64,000 nt of DNA from Bacillota bacterium (GTDB lineage: Bacteria; Bacillota; Clostridia; Christensenellales; CAG-138), in NCBI GenBank assembly GCA_023400985.1, contig JAEXEN010000038.1, positions 124,001-188,000 of the forward strand, read 5' to 3'. Positions 25,778 through 34,402 of the stretch are shown here, in pieces. How positions within the stretch are numbered: position 1 is the first letter of the stretch; each line of letters starts with the position of its first letter. A model generated the notes under the pieces. The model was not told where the DNA came from. It worked only from the letters and a program-made list of their open reading frames with translations, and did no database searches. A program made the position numbers and the translations under genes.

Positions 25778-25945
25778 TCAGTGATAGTGCCGTTCGGCTT
25801 CTTCGATAACTCTGAAGTCGAAAATATAATGAAGCTCCGAAGACATGCGCTTAATATCTTCAGGCGCAAAACCGCAATTCTCTATAGCCCAAATGGCATA
25901 ATATGCCCGGCTTGCGCTTGGAGCGGGGCAAATTTCAGACTGACA
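25778..25945 (-). pseudogene. Relic of a small unidentified gene
   Basis: A 55-codon open stretch without a start codon or SD reads naturally as protein (for example SASRAYYAIWAIENCG and SSELHYIFDFRVIEEAERHYH) and ends in TGA. The frame is closed upstream by a stop. It sits in the otherwise empty 25614-26014 gap, which apart from the hairpin above shows nothing else. Probably a decayed gene end; family not recognised. Confidence 0.4.
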
Positions 25946-26014
25946 CAAACATCAAGCAGTTGTTTCTATGTACAAAGAACCCTTGTTGAGGTGCTTTTGC
26001 GCCAAAGTATTTTT

Positions 26015-27244
26015 TCATAATATCGTATTATCAAAAGCGAAATAGTACTCTTTCAGGCTGCTTGCCCGTGTAAAGCCATTGTGGGCCAATACTTGTTCGA
26101 TTGTAGGAAGCAGGTACTTTGCGGCGGTCGTAATAATCCGTCCGCCGGGCTTTATCATCCCGCACAGGTCGCTATAAAAGGCTTCAAGATTTCGTAGCTT
26201 ATCGGTCTCGCTTTCCACCACAACCAAATCATATTTCTCCTGCCCAAAGTGTTGCTTTACCTCGTTTGGCGGGGCGACCTTATATGTTTCGCAGATCGTA
26301 GCAAGGTCGGCAAGATTGTATACCTCTTCCGAAAGGTAATAAAGCGTCACATCGCTTACGCCCTTCGTGCGGTAACCGTTCTTGATTTGCAAAAGCGATG
26401 CGCCGCATGATTGGCCGACGCCCAGTATTTTCACTTCTTTTTTACGGCCATAGTCCGCAAGTGCTACGATCTGGGTATCGATCATCGTAGCTCCCCAAGG
26501 ATCGACGTTAAACTTTTTTATAAACAGCGCTCTGTTGCGCGCGGCTAGGTTGTTCTTTGCATATTCCGCGCCGAATGTAATGGACCCGAAGTGATGCACA
26601 TACGTGTCTTTTACAAGCATGAGTTTGTATCCTTTGCGGCGGATCGTAAAGCTGATGGCATCGTCGTCATACGCGCCGGGGTTGAAATCCTCGTCAAAGC
26701 CGCCGATCGCCTTTTGCAGGTCTGTGCGAAACAGGCAGGTATAGGTAATGAGTCGCAGCCGCTCCTCCCACAGAGCGGGGTTGGTTCTGTTATATAACTC
26801 CGTAATCTTATCAAGCTTCTCCAGCGACGAATACGGCAGGTTGACCGTCTGGTAGTTGGAGGAAAAATTACATACGGGAACGACCATTCCGATTTTCTCA
26901 TCAGACTCCGCACAGACCACAAGATTCTTGAGCCATCGCGGTGTCACGACGATATCGTTGCTCAAATTCAGCGTATATTTCCCCTCCGCCAGCCGAAAGC
27001 CGTAGTTGATGGCTTTGTCCACGCCTATGTTGTCAGGAAAGCTGATCTTTTTTTCGTTGGGCAGAGAATTGAAATATTCCTCCGTACCGTCGCTGGAACC
27101 GTTGTTGATGGTAATAAGTTCATACGCCACATCCGACGTGTGGCGGAGCAAACTTTCCACACATTTTTTTGTATATTCCAGTTGGTTGTAAGCCAGCAAC
27201 ACGACGCTTACAGTCGGCCTGTGTTCATTCTTGTCTCCGGGCAT
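26015..27244 (-). CDS. GT2 glycosyltransferase with C-terminal methyltransferase-like domain
   Basis: 409 aa from ATG 27244; a GTG at 27253 is an alternative. The N-terminal GT-A domain (about 10-255) has SVVLLAYNQLEYTKKCVESL, the nucleotide-binding NNGSSDGT and LSNDIVVTPRWL in the metal-site position, followed by the GAYDDDAISFTIRRKGYK acceptor region. Residues about 275-405 (VKILGVGQSCGASLL; MIKPGGRIITTAAKYLL) look like a Rossmann methyltransferase fold. It should transfer an activated sugar to a protein or glycan in the cytoplasm. Its place in the element suggests the deoxysugar made by the neighbours is the donor (inference). Confidence 0.88.
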   Translation of the reverse strand: MPGDKNEHRPTVSVVLLAYNQLEYTKKCVESLLRHTSDVAYELITINNGSSDGTEEYFNSLPNEKKISFPDNIGVDKAINYGFRLAEGKYTLNLSNDIVVTPRWLKNLVVCAESDEKIGMVVPVCNFSSNYQTVNLPYSSLEKLDKITELYNRTNPALWEERLRLITYTCLFRTDLQKAIGGFDEDFNPGAYDDDAISFTIRRKGYKLMLVKDTYVHHFGSITFGAEYAKNNLAARNRALFIKKFNVDPWGATMIDTQIVALADYGRKKEVKILGVGQSCGASLLQIKNGYRTKGVSDVTLYYLSEEVYNLADLATICETYKVAPPNEVKQHFGQEKYDLVVVESETDKLRNLEAFYSDLCGMIKPGGRIITTAAKYLLPTIEQVLAHNGFTRASSLKEYYFAFDNTIL

Positions 27245-27253
27245 TGGTGTCAC

Positions 27254-27441
27254 TTTCTTTCTCTAAATCGCAATAAACCTGCAATACCAAGCGTTACACC
27301 TTAGCGGTTTTACGGGGATTCACCCCTATTTCCGTTACAGGGGCGTAACGCCATTTTAGAAACCCCCTCCCGAATCATCCTGTTTCAGGACGGTTTCAAC
27401 ATGGGTTCTTAGGGAGCGTTACGTCCCTAAGGCAAAGGGAG
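27254..27441. repeat. Structured gap with GCGTTAC repeats
   Basis: This 188-bp gap between rfbH and the GT gene contains GCGTTAC at 27291 and 27416 and its complement GTAACGC at 27345. It also has CGTTAC...GTAACG at 27333-27350, a GGGG/CCCC hairpin at 27314-27326, and an 8-bp stem CTTAGGGA/TCCCTAAG at 27408-27431. No gene is visible. It could be a structured leader of the GT gene or a recombination scar. Confidence 0.5.
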
Positions 27442-28761
27442 TTATACGTCCGCAAAAAACGCGCGGATGGTTTCGGCCATATAATCCATCATCTCTTCCG
27501 TCAGTCCCGGGTAAACGCCGATGAAGAACGAATGCTGGAGCACGTTCTCGGCCTGCTTAAGGTCGCCGGCAATGCGGTACTTGATATCCTTGTAGCCGGG
27601 GTGGCGCAGGATATTGCCTGAAAACAGCATCCGTGTTTCGATCTGGCAGCTTTCCAGATACATCACAATATCATTGCGGGTAAACGGCGCATCCACCCTT
27701 ACGGTGAGGGGGAAGCAGAACCAAGAAGGATCTGCTCTGGGCAGGGTCTTTGGAAGGATAAGATACCGCTCATATTCTTTCAGCACATCATGCAGCTTGT
27801 GAAAATGCTCCTTGCGCTTTGCGCTGAACAAAGGCAGCTTCTTAAGCTGTTCCAGCCCCATGGCGCACTGCGGGTCGAGTGGTTTGAGGTTGTAGCCGAT
27901 GTTGCTGAATACGTATTTGTGATCGTACCCGTCGGGCAAATTTTCATATTTGTGCGAAAACCTGCGTCCGCACGCGCCGTCCGGATTTGTTTCGCCCGCC
28001 GGACAGTGGCAGGCGCGTCCCCAATCTCTAAGAGAGAGCGCCTGGTAGTAAAGCAGCGGATCGTTGGTCAATACCGCGCCGCCCTCTCCCATGGTCATGT
28101 GGTGCGCTGCGTAAAAGCTGTAGGTGGAAAAATCACCAAATGTACCGCACAGGCGGCCGTCGTATCTGGAATCGAGCGCGTCGCAGACATCCTCCACCAC
28201 ATAGAGCTCATGCTCCTTTGCAAACGCCATGATGGCATCGACTTCTGCCGGGTTCCCAATGGTATGCGCAAACATGATAGCGCGCGTTTTCCCGGAAAGC
28301 GCCGCCTCCAGAAGCTTTGCATCGATGTTGTAGGTGCCTTCCTCCACGTCCACAAACACGGGTATAAGTTCATTTTGCAATATGGGGTTGAGCGTCGTGG
28401 GGAATGTCAGCGCGGTTGTAATTACCTCGTCACCGGGGGCAAGCGGCGCTGGGATGTTCCTTGAGCACAGCGCGCTCACCGCCAGAAGGTTTGCAGAGGA
28501 ACCGGAGTTTGTGACAAGCGCGTGCCGAACGCCCATATACTCTTGGAATGCGGCCGCGAAGGCCTGCCCTTCTTTTCCCAGAGTTAGGTGGAAGTCCAGC
28601 GCACTTCTGACAACTGCCTGCATCTCTTTTTCATCGTAGACGCGCCCGGCATAATGGATCTTGGTTTTGCCGGGAATAAATCCCCGTTTACCTTCCCGGA
28701 GGCGATAAAGTTCCTCTACTTTATTGAGAATTTCGTATTGAATCTGCTGTTCACGTTCCAT
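27442..28761 (-). CDS. rfbH: CDP-4-keto-6-deoxyglucose-3-dehydrase (RfbH/E1-like)
   Basis: 439 aa from ATG 28761, SD GGGGTGAG. A PMP-dependent, [2Fe-2S] enzyme that removes the C3 hydroxyl of CDP-4-keto-6-deoxyglucose on the way to 3,6-dideoxyhexoses. The fold is DegT-like, but the Schiff-base Lys is replaced by His in FYAAHHMTMGEGG, the E1 hallmark. Cys residues for the cluster are in RACHCPAGETNPDGACGRRF. A dedicated NAD(P)H reductase (RfbI/AscD, E3) is not encoded nearby, so electrons must come from another source. It follows the DegT gene by 4 bp. Confidence 0.92.
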   Translation of the reverse strand: MEREQQIQYEILNKVEELYRLREGKRGFIPGKTKIHYAGRVYDEKEMQAVVRSALDFHLTLGKEGQAFAAAFQEYMGVRHALVTNSGSSANLLAVSALCSRNIPAPLAPGDEVITTALTFPTTLNPILQNELIPVFVDVEEGTYNIDAKLLEAALSGKTRAIMFAHTIGNPAEVDAIMAFAKEHELYVVEDVCDALDSRYDGRLCGTFGDFSTYSFYAAHHMTMGEGGAVLTNDPLLYYQALSLRDWGRACHCPAGETNPDGACGRRFSHKYENLPDGYDHKYVFSNIGYNLKPLDPQCAMGLEQLKKLPLFSAKRKEHFHKLHDVLKEYERYLILPKTLPRADPSWFCFPLTVRVDAPFTRNDIVMYLESCQIETRMLFSGNILRHPGYKDIKYRIAGDLKQAENVLQHSFFIGVYPGLTEEMMDYMAETIRAFFADV

Positions 28762-28765
28762 GCGC

Positions 28766-29884
28766 TCACCCCTTCTTGACGAACCGCATGAGATCAATGA
28801 GCGTATCGGATACGAACGCAACGTCCTCTTCCGTCATATCTAAAGCGGAAGGCAGCGAGATGCCGCGTTCCTCCACCCGCAATGCGATAGGATTAGGAAA
28901 TCGCTGTTCAAATACCGGGAATCGGCTCATCTGCGGAAATGCAGGACGAGCATGGATATTCTCCTGTTTCAGCCCCAGCAGTATGGCGTCCCGCTGTTCC
29001 CTTGTAACTTCTGGCAGCAAAATGGAGGGATAGCAATAATTGCTCCTGCAATAGGGCTTTTCTGTGATCATCTGCACGCCATCCACATCTTTCAGCCGGG
29101 AATAATACGCGGCAAAGAGATCGCGCTTCTTCTGCATGAGTTCATCTACGCGCCGCAACTGCGCAAGCGCAAGCGAGGCGGTTAGATTGCTCATGATGTA
29201 CTCGTAGCCGATCTCATCGCTCCAGAACACGGCCCGGCTGTCCGTGCGGCCCATGTTGGCCAGTAGCAGCGCACGCTCATACAGCTCCTTTTTGTTGGTC
29301 AGCAACATGCCGCCTTCGCCGCTGACCGCCATTTTCCCGCCTTGAAAGCTAAAGCACGAAAAATCGCCGAATGAGCCGACTCTTTGCCCCTTATATTCGG
29401 CACCGATACTCGGCGCCGCGTCCTCAATGACCGCAAGACCGTATTCCCAGGCAATCGTCATAATCTCATCCATCTCGGCGGGATGCCCGAACGTGTGCAC
29501 CAGCATGATGGCTTTGGTGCGTGGGGTGACCGCCTTTTTAATGCACGCCGGATCGATCGTCCAGGTATCTGACGTAATATCCGCGAACACGCATGTCGCG
29601 CCCGTATAGGCAACCGTATATGCGGTAGCCACCCAGCTGAAATCCGTAACGATAACTTCGTCACCGGCTTTCAACCCAAGTGCCGCGCAGGCAAGGTGCA
29701 GCGCGTGCGTGCAGCAGAATGTTGCGACGGCGTACTTTACACCGATGTATTCTGCAAACTCCTTTTCCAGTTGTCTAATATATCCGTCGTAGTTTTCGTA
29801 CCAGCCGTTACGAACGGCGTCGACTACAAGCTCCACCTCTTGTTTTGTGATAGACGGTCCCGCGAAACTGATCTTTCTATTCAA
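28766..29884 (-). CDS. DegT/DnrJ/EryC1-family aminotransferase
   Basis: 372 aa PLP enzyme that aminates a keto group of a nucleotide-linked sugar, normally with glutamate as donor. Unlike the neighbouring RfbH it keeps the Schiff-base Lys in SFQGGKMAVSGEGG. VIEDAAPSIGAEYKG carries the cofactor-binding Asp. The sugar product might be a CDP-linked amino-deoxysugar, which would explain the nearby GNAT acetyltransferase (inference). It begins 40 bp after the GNAT gene. Confidence 0.92.
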   Translation of the reverse strand: MNRKISFAGPSITKQEVELVVDAVRNGWYENYDGYIRQLEKEFAEYIGVKYAVATFCCTHALHLACAALGLKAGDEVIVTDFSWVATAYTVAYTGATCVFADITSDTWTIDPACIKKAVTPRTKAIMLVHTFGHPAEMDEIMTIAWEYGLAVIEDAAPSIGAEYKGQRVGSFGDFSCFSFQGGKMAVSGEGGMLLTNKKELYERALLLANMGRTDSRAVFWSDEIGYEYIMSNLTASLALAQLRRVDELMQKKRDLFAAYYSRLKDVDGVQMITEKPYCRSNYCYPSILLPEVTREQRDAILLGLKQENIHARPAFPQMSRFPVFEQRFPNPIALRVEERGISLPSALDMTEEDVAFVSDTLIDLMRFVKKG

Positions 29885-29924
29885 AATAAGCCCTCCAGTA
29901 CGCTTATGCCATTATTTTTTACGT

Positions 29925-30578
29925 CTATTCCGGCGATTTCTTTATGCGCGCCTCCCATGCTGCAACATCAAGCCGCATGCGGGTATAGCGCTTCCCTTGT
30001 ACCCCTGGTACGGGAAGATTTTCTTTCGTACTGACAAAGTTGTTGCGCATATAGTAAGCAATGGCGCGGTCGTTATCCGAAAACACGCGCAGCTCTATAT
30101 TCTTCAGACTCAGCGCCGCAAATCCCCAACGGATAAGCGCATGAAGCGCAAACGTCATGATCCCGGGCAGGGCGTCTTTTTCTCCACGCAGAACGGCATC
30201 CACCTCGCAGCAGCGCGCGTCATAATCAAAGCTTGAAAAACCGATATGTCCTACGCGCCTATGGTCCGGCAGCACGATATAAAACAAAAGCCGGTCCGTG
30301 CGCCCGATGACATGGTGATCAAGCCAATCTTTCGTGGTCTCTTCCGTAGCCGTAAACGGTTCCGCCGAAAGCGAAGGGGCGGCGTTGCGCCACATAGCAA
30401 GCTGTTCCGCGCAACCGGGCAGGGACTCGCGGTAATCCTGCGTGATGGGCCGCAAATATCCAACGAGCATTTCAATTTCGTCGTAGATGGGAATGCAGTG
30501 CAGCAATTTATGCCCACCTATACATTTGAAGCTGTCGAACACGGCTTTCACAAACGCGTGATATGCTTCCATATTCAT
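29925..30578 (-). CDS. GNAT-family N-acetyltransferase
   Basis: 217 aa. The C-terminal two thirds show the GNAT pattern: YIVLPDHRRVGHIGFSSFDY, a beta-bulge region, then ELRVFSDNDRAIAYYMRNNF near the acetyl-CoA site. The first 40 residues are an extension. Its start overlaps the ThDP-enzyme stop (ATGA), so translation is coupled. In this cluster it most likely acylates the amino group installed by the DegT enzyme (inference); the target could also be a protein. Confidence 0.85.
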   Translation of the reverse strand: MNMEAYHAFVKAVFDSFKCIGGHKLLHCIPIYDEIEMLVGYLRPITQDYRESLPGCAEQLAMWRNAAPSLSAEPFTATEETTKDWLDHHVIGRTDRLLFYIVLPDHRRVGHIGFSSFDYDARCCEVDAVLRGEKDALPGIMTFALHALIRWGFAALSLKNIELRVFSDNDRAIAYYMRNNFVSTKENLPVPGVQGKRYTRMRLDVAAWEARIKKSPE

Positions 30579-32317
30579 TCCCCTTTACCGTTTCGTTGGA
30601 AGGGCTTGACGATCATATCCTGCAAAAATTGCGCTTTATCCACCGGCGGTTCCTGTTCTTCTATGGCGTGGTTTACGGAAAGCCTGGGGAACACGTAGGT
30701 ATGTTGGGGAAGCGTTACCTCGATAACAACGGGCTCCGGGGAACTAATTAGCTCCCGCACGGCTTCCAAGTTTTCTATCCTCTCGGCCCGCAGGCTCTGA
30801 ATGCCGTAGGCGGAAGCGACGGCGCAAAAATCCGGCGCTTTGTAATCTTTTACGGTTCCGGCGTATCGGGAGGAAAAGTACATCTCCTGAAAATGTCGGA
30901 TCATACCAAGGCTTTGGTTGTTGAGTACGATCACCTTGACCGGGAGATGTTCCCGTTTTAGTAAAGCAAGCTCCTGAATGTTCATTTGCATACCGCCATC
31001 TCCAGCAAAAGCAATAATCTTTCTGTCCGGGGCGGCGTACTGCGCACCGATAGCAGCAGGCAGCGAAAACCCCATGGCCCCCATACCACCCGAAGTTAGC
31101 AACCGCTGCCGGGCGTTCAATAAAAGCGACTGTGCGCACCACATCTGGTTCTGGCCCACGTCAAGACAAATGATCTCATCCTTGTCCATGGAGCTGCCCA
31201 GCATGGAAACAAGGTAGTTCGGATCGGAAAACTTCGACTTCATAAAGGAAGGGTAGCGGGCCTTATACCCGGCGATGACTGTATGCCATGCGCTCCAATC
31301 GGATGTTACGCGTTGGAATTCACATAGCAGTTGCTCCAAAAACGTTTTTGCATCTTCTTCTATACCAATTTCATCCGGCCTGATCTTATGCTTGAGCTCG
31401 TTTGGGTCGATGTCCACGCGGATAAGCTTTGCTTCCCGCGCGAAGCTCTGCGGCAGCGTGCCGGTCTGCCGGGTATCCAGTCTGGTGCCGATCGCAAGCA
31501 CAAGATCGCTATTGGCAGCCGTCAGGTTTGCGTACCGGTTGCCATAGGAACCCAGCATGCCACAGAACTCCGGCAAGGTGTTATCCACCGCATCCCGCCC
31601 CATTAGAGAAGTAACAACGGGGATATGGAGCGACTGCACGAGCGTGTTCAGCAAGTGCGTTCCGCCGGAAAGCCGGGCGCCCCCGCCCACAAGAAGAACC
31701 GGGCGACGACTCATATTAAGCGCTTCTATCATGCGCGTTATGTTGATAGGAGAACGTGTTTCCGGGTCCGGCTCGTAACCGGCAAGTGTTTTTTCCTCCA
31801 CGTCCGTTCGCTGGATATCCATGGGGATATCGAGAAGTACCGGACCTTTTCTCCCAGCCTGAGCGGTAAAAAACGCACGCTCTAGCTCATAGCGGATACG
31901 GGTTGGATCCGTAATGCGGACGGCGTATTTGACGATGGGCGTCACAACGCTGACGATATCCGTTTCCTGAAAGCCAAGCTGGCGGACTGTAAGCGTGCCC
32001 TTATATTCGTACGTATTAACCTGCCCGGTCAGATAGACGCAGGGAATGGAATCAAAGTACGCGCTGCCGATACCCGTAATAAGGTTGGTGGCGCCCGGCC
32101 CGCTGGTGGCAAGAGCAACGCCGCACCGGCCTGTCACGCGAGCATATCCCTCCGCGGCGAACGCGGCGGCCTGCTCATGTCCGCAGCCGATAAAGCGGAT
32201 GCCGTCTACCGCATACAGCGAGTCGATGAGATGCGTCACGGCGCCTCCCTGGTACCCGAATACGTGCGTGCATCCTTTTTCGACCAAAAACTGCGCGATA
32301 TAATTTGAGAGTTTCAT
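30575..32317 (-). CDS. Thiamine-diphosphate enzyme, acetolactate-synthase fold, YerE-like
   Basis: 580 aa from ATG 32317, SD AGGAGGAG; the start overlaps the rfbG stop. The Pyr-domain catalytic Glu is in GHEQAAAFAAEGYARVTG and the ThDP motif in FAGDGGMQMNIQEL...NN. There is no regulatory subunit and no ilv gene, and it sits between rfbG and sugar transferases. I therefore prefer a role like YerE, which adds a two-carbon unit from pyruvate to a CDP-keto-dideoxysugar in yersiniose synthesis, to isoleucine/valine synthesis. Functional assignment is inference; family membership is firm. Confidence 0.82.
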   Translation of the reverse strand: MKLSNYIAQFLVEKGCTHVFGYQGGAVTHLIDSLYAVDGIRFIGCGHEQAAAFAAEGYARVTGRCGVALATSGPGATNLITGIGSAYFDSIPCVYLTGQVNTYEYKGTLTVRQLGFQETDIVSVVTPIVKYAVRITDPTRIRYELERAFFTAQAGRKGPVLLDIPMDIQRTDVEEKTLAGYEPDPETRSPINITRMIEALNMSRRPVLLVGGGARLSGGTHLLNTLVQSLHIPVVTSLMGRDAVDNTLPEFCGMLGSYGNRYANLTAANSDLVLAIGTRLDTRQTGTLPQSFAREAKLIRVDIDPNELKHKIRPDEIGIEEDAKTFLEQLLCEFQRVTSDWSAWHTVIAGYKARYPSFMKSKFSDPNYLVSMLGSSMDKDEIICLDVGQNQMWCAQSLLLNARQRLLTSGGMGAMGFSLPAAIGAQYAAPDRKIIAFAGDGGMQMNIQELALLKREHLPVKVIVLNNQSLGMIRHFQEMYFSSRYAGTVKDYKAPDFCAVASAYGIQSLRAERIENLEAVRELISSPEPVVIEVTLPQHTYVFPRLSVNHAIEEQEPPVDKAQFLQDMIVKPFQRNGKGE

Positions 32318-33426
32318 TGCCGCTCCTCCTGATCCACGGCGGCGCTTGCGGCACGGGCATAGTACTGCCCAATCTGATCGATACAGAGTGTTCGAAGATC
32401 CGCCGCGGTATCCGCCCTGTACCACGCCACGGTTTTCATAAGCGCCTCATACAAGGAAAGCCGGGGTTTCCAGTTAAGCAGCGCTTTGGCTTTCGTGCAA
32501 TCTAACTGCAGCTGCGCGGCTTCATGGACAGCGCTCGGCGCAGAAAGATCCTCCCAAGCGCCGCTACCCCAAATGCCGATGAGCGTTTCCACAAGTCCTC
32601 CGACCGGTGCCACAGCATCATCCGGGCCGAAATTCCATGCGCCGGAATATCTTTTGGGGTCATTTGGCAGTTTCTGCCCTAGCAGCAAATACCCGTAGAG
32701 CGGCTCCAGCACAAATTGCCACGGGCGTATGGCGTGCGGATTTCTGACGCCGATGGTTTTTCCCGCTTCCAAGGCACGAATGCAATCCGGCACGATGCGG
32801 TCCTGCGCCCAGTCCCCGCCGCCGATGACGTTGCCTGCACGCGCAGTGGCGACGCCCTTATTCTGCTTTTCAAAAAAGGAGCGCTCATAAGCGGAAGAGA
32901 CAAGCTCCGCGCAACCCTTGGACGCGCTGTACGGGTCAAAGCCGCCCATAGCGTCGCATTCCCTGTAGCCCCAGAGCTGTTCCCTGTTTTCATAGCACTT
33001 GTCGGAAGTAACAATCACCGCGGCGCGTACGCTGCCGAACATATGGATATTCTCAAGCACGTTGACTGTGCCCATGATATTGGTTTCCAAGGTCTCCGCA
33101 GGAGCGTCATAGGAGAGCCGGACGATGGGCTGCGCCGCAAGGTGGAACACGATCTCCGGCAGAAAGGCCTGAAACGCCTCGCGCAGTTTAGCCTTATCGC
33201 GGATATCGTTCCGGACGTCCATGATTCCGCTTGCCACATTGCACAGCCCGAACATGCCGCTTTCATAGGGGGGATCGAGCGCATAGCCCATGACCTCCGC
33301 CCCCATAAGGGTCAGCCAAAGTGTGAGCCACGCGCCCTTGAATCCGGTATGTCCGGTAACGAGCACACGCTTTTTTAAGTACGTGCCGCCGAACATATTT
33401 TTAAACTCTATTCCCACAGCTTCCAC
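32314..33426 (-). CDS. rfbG: CDP-glucose 4,6-dehydratase
   Basis: 370 aa short-chain dehydrogenase/reductase that converts CDP-glucose to CDP-4-keto-6-deoxyglucose with bound NAD+. The start is GTG 33426, supported by AGGAGA and by homologous N-terminal length; it overlaps rfbF by 19 bp. VLVTGHTGFKGAWL is the NAD motif. The SDR catalytic residues are in TSDKCYEN and YSASKG (Tyr-x3-Lys), and the CDP-glucose phrase IRPWQFVLEP is present. Second step of the pathway, coupled to both neighbours by overlaps. Confidence 0.95.
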   Translation of the reverse strand: MEAVGIEFKNMFGGTYLKKRVLVTGHTGFKGAWLTLWLTLMGAEVMGYALDPPYESGMFGLCNVASGIMDVRNDIRDKAKLREAFQAFLPEIVFHLAAQPIVRLSYDAPAETLETNIMGTVNVLENIHMFGSVRAAVIVTSDKCYENREQLWGYRECDAMGGFDPYSASKGCAELVSSAYERSFFEKQNKGVATARAGNVIGGGDWAQDRIVPDCIRALEAGKTIGVRNPHAIRPWQFVLEPLYGYLLLGQKLPNDPKRYSGAWNFGPDDAVAPVGGLVETLIGIWGSGAWEDLSAPSAVHEAAQLQLDCTKAKALLNWKPRLSLYEALMKTVAWYRADTAADLRTLCIDQIGQYYARAASAAVDQEERQ

Positions 33427-34178
33427 GGCGCTTCTCCTGCATTCCAGAGTCCGTTCATTTTTTCAATGTCCTTGCCGGTATCGATAGCGGCCCAGAAGCC
33501 TTTGTGTTGATACACGCTGATTTCCCCCGCAAGGGCAAGGGTATGGAGCGGCTCTGCCTCCAGCGCGCAGTTCTTATCCGGGATAAAATTGAACACGCGT
33601 TTATTGAGCACCATGAAACCACCGTTGATAGTATCCTCCAGCAGCGGCTTTTCCTTGAACTTGGTCGCGATATCTCCTTCTATCTGCAGTACGCCAAAGG
33701 GAGAAATGGGATTGACGCCCGTGATGGTCGCAATGCGGCCGGACTTTCGATGGCTTTCGATGAGAGTGGGGATGTTGACGTCGCTCAACCCATCCCCATA
33801 GGTGAGCATGAACGTATCATCCTCGATATAGGGTTCCACCAGCTTCAGCCTGCGTCCTGTATGGGACTCAAGTCCCGTATCCACGATGGTGACTCGCCAG
33901 TCTTCACTGCTTTGCGTATGGTATTCTATAGTGGGCGTGGGACCTGTTACAGCAGTGAAATCGTTGTTCCGCCAGCGCATCTCCATAAAGTAGCGCTTGA
34001 TCATATCCCCTTTATAGCCCGCACATAGGACGAAATCCTTATGCCCGTAATGAGAGTAGATCTTCATAATATGCCAGAGGATGGGCCGTTCGCCGATCAA
34101 AACAAGCGGTTTTGGGCGGTATTCGGTCTCCTCGCGCATGCGCGTACCCCTGCCGCCGCATAGAATGACTGTTTTCAT
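33408..34178 (-). CDS. rfbF: Glucose-1-phosphate cytidylyltransferase
   Basis: 256 aa from ATG 34178 (MKTVILCGGRGTRM). The frame stays open to 34481, but that stretch is unlike the family. Makes CDP-glucose from CTP and glucose-1-phosphate, the entry to CDP-deoxysugars. The nucleotidyltransferase motif GGRGTRM, the PKPLVLIGERPILWHI loop and the C-terminal FWAAIDTGKD are characteristic. It is the first gene of the glycan cluster, separated from the attachment junction by about 410 bp of structured DNA that probably holds the promoter. Confidence 0.95.
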   Translation of the reverse strand: MKTVILCGGRGTRMREETEYRPKPLVLIGERPILWHIMKIYSHYGHKDFVLCAGYKGDMIKRYFMEMRWRNNDFTAVTGPTPTIEYHTQSSEDWRVTIVDTGLESHTGRRLKLVEPYIEDDTFMLTYGDGLSDVNIPTLIESHRKSGRIATITGVNPISPFGVLQIEGDIATKFKEKPLLEDTINGGFMVLNKRVFNFIPDKNCALEAEPLHTLALAGEISVYQHKGFWAAIDTGKDIEKMNGLWNAGEAPWKLWE

Positions 34179-34402
34179 GCAGAATACCTGCTTTCCATAT
34201 ATACAGTGACCGGGGTATTCACAAATGCATGTTCCTTCGTTTGTGAGTGAACACCAGGGTTCTCCAAATCGATCCGGCGGATCGATTTCTGCCTTGCGGC
34301 ATCGAACCTGCTGTTCGGAAACGCGTTTTGCAAAAATCAGTATGAATATGCGTTTCCGAGCAGCCCCGCCTATTTCACTATATGCTGTCAGGGATGCCAG
34401 CG
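34179..34402. promoter_or_regulatory. Leader region of the glycan cluster with three dyads
   Basis: No gene. Three inverted repeats follow one another: GGTATTCACAAA (34214-34225) with TTTGTGAGTGAACACC (34240-34255, 4-nt bulge); AAATCGATCC / GGATCGATTT (34266-34275 and 34279-34288); and TCGGAAACGC / GCGTTTCCGA (34315-34324 and 34350-34359). They could be operators or a structured leader RNA for rfbF. No consensus promoter stood out. Confidence 0.45.

Noticed and set aside
27254..27441. Integron attC site
   Set aside because: The GCGTTAC words do not fit the GTTRRRY/RYYYAAC consensus and there is no integron integrase.
30575..32317. Housekeeping acetolactate synthase (ilvB)
   Set aside because: No regulatory subunit or other branched-chain amino acid genes; embedded by overlaps in a CDP-sugar operon.
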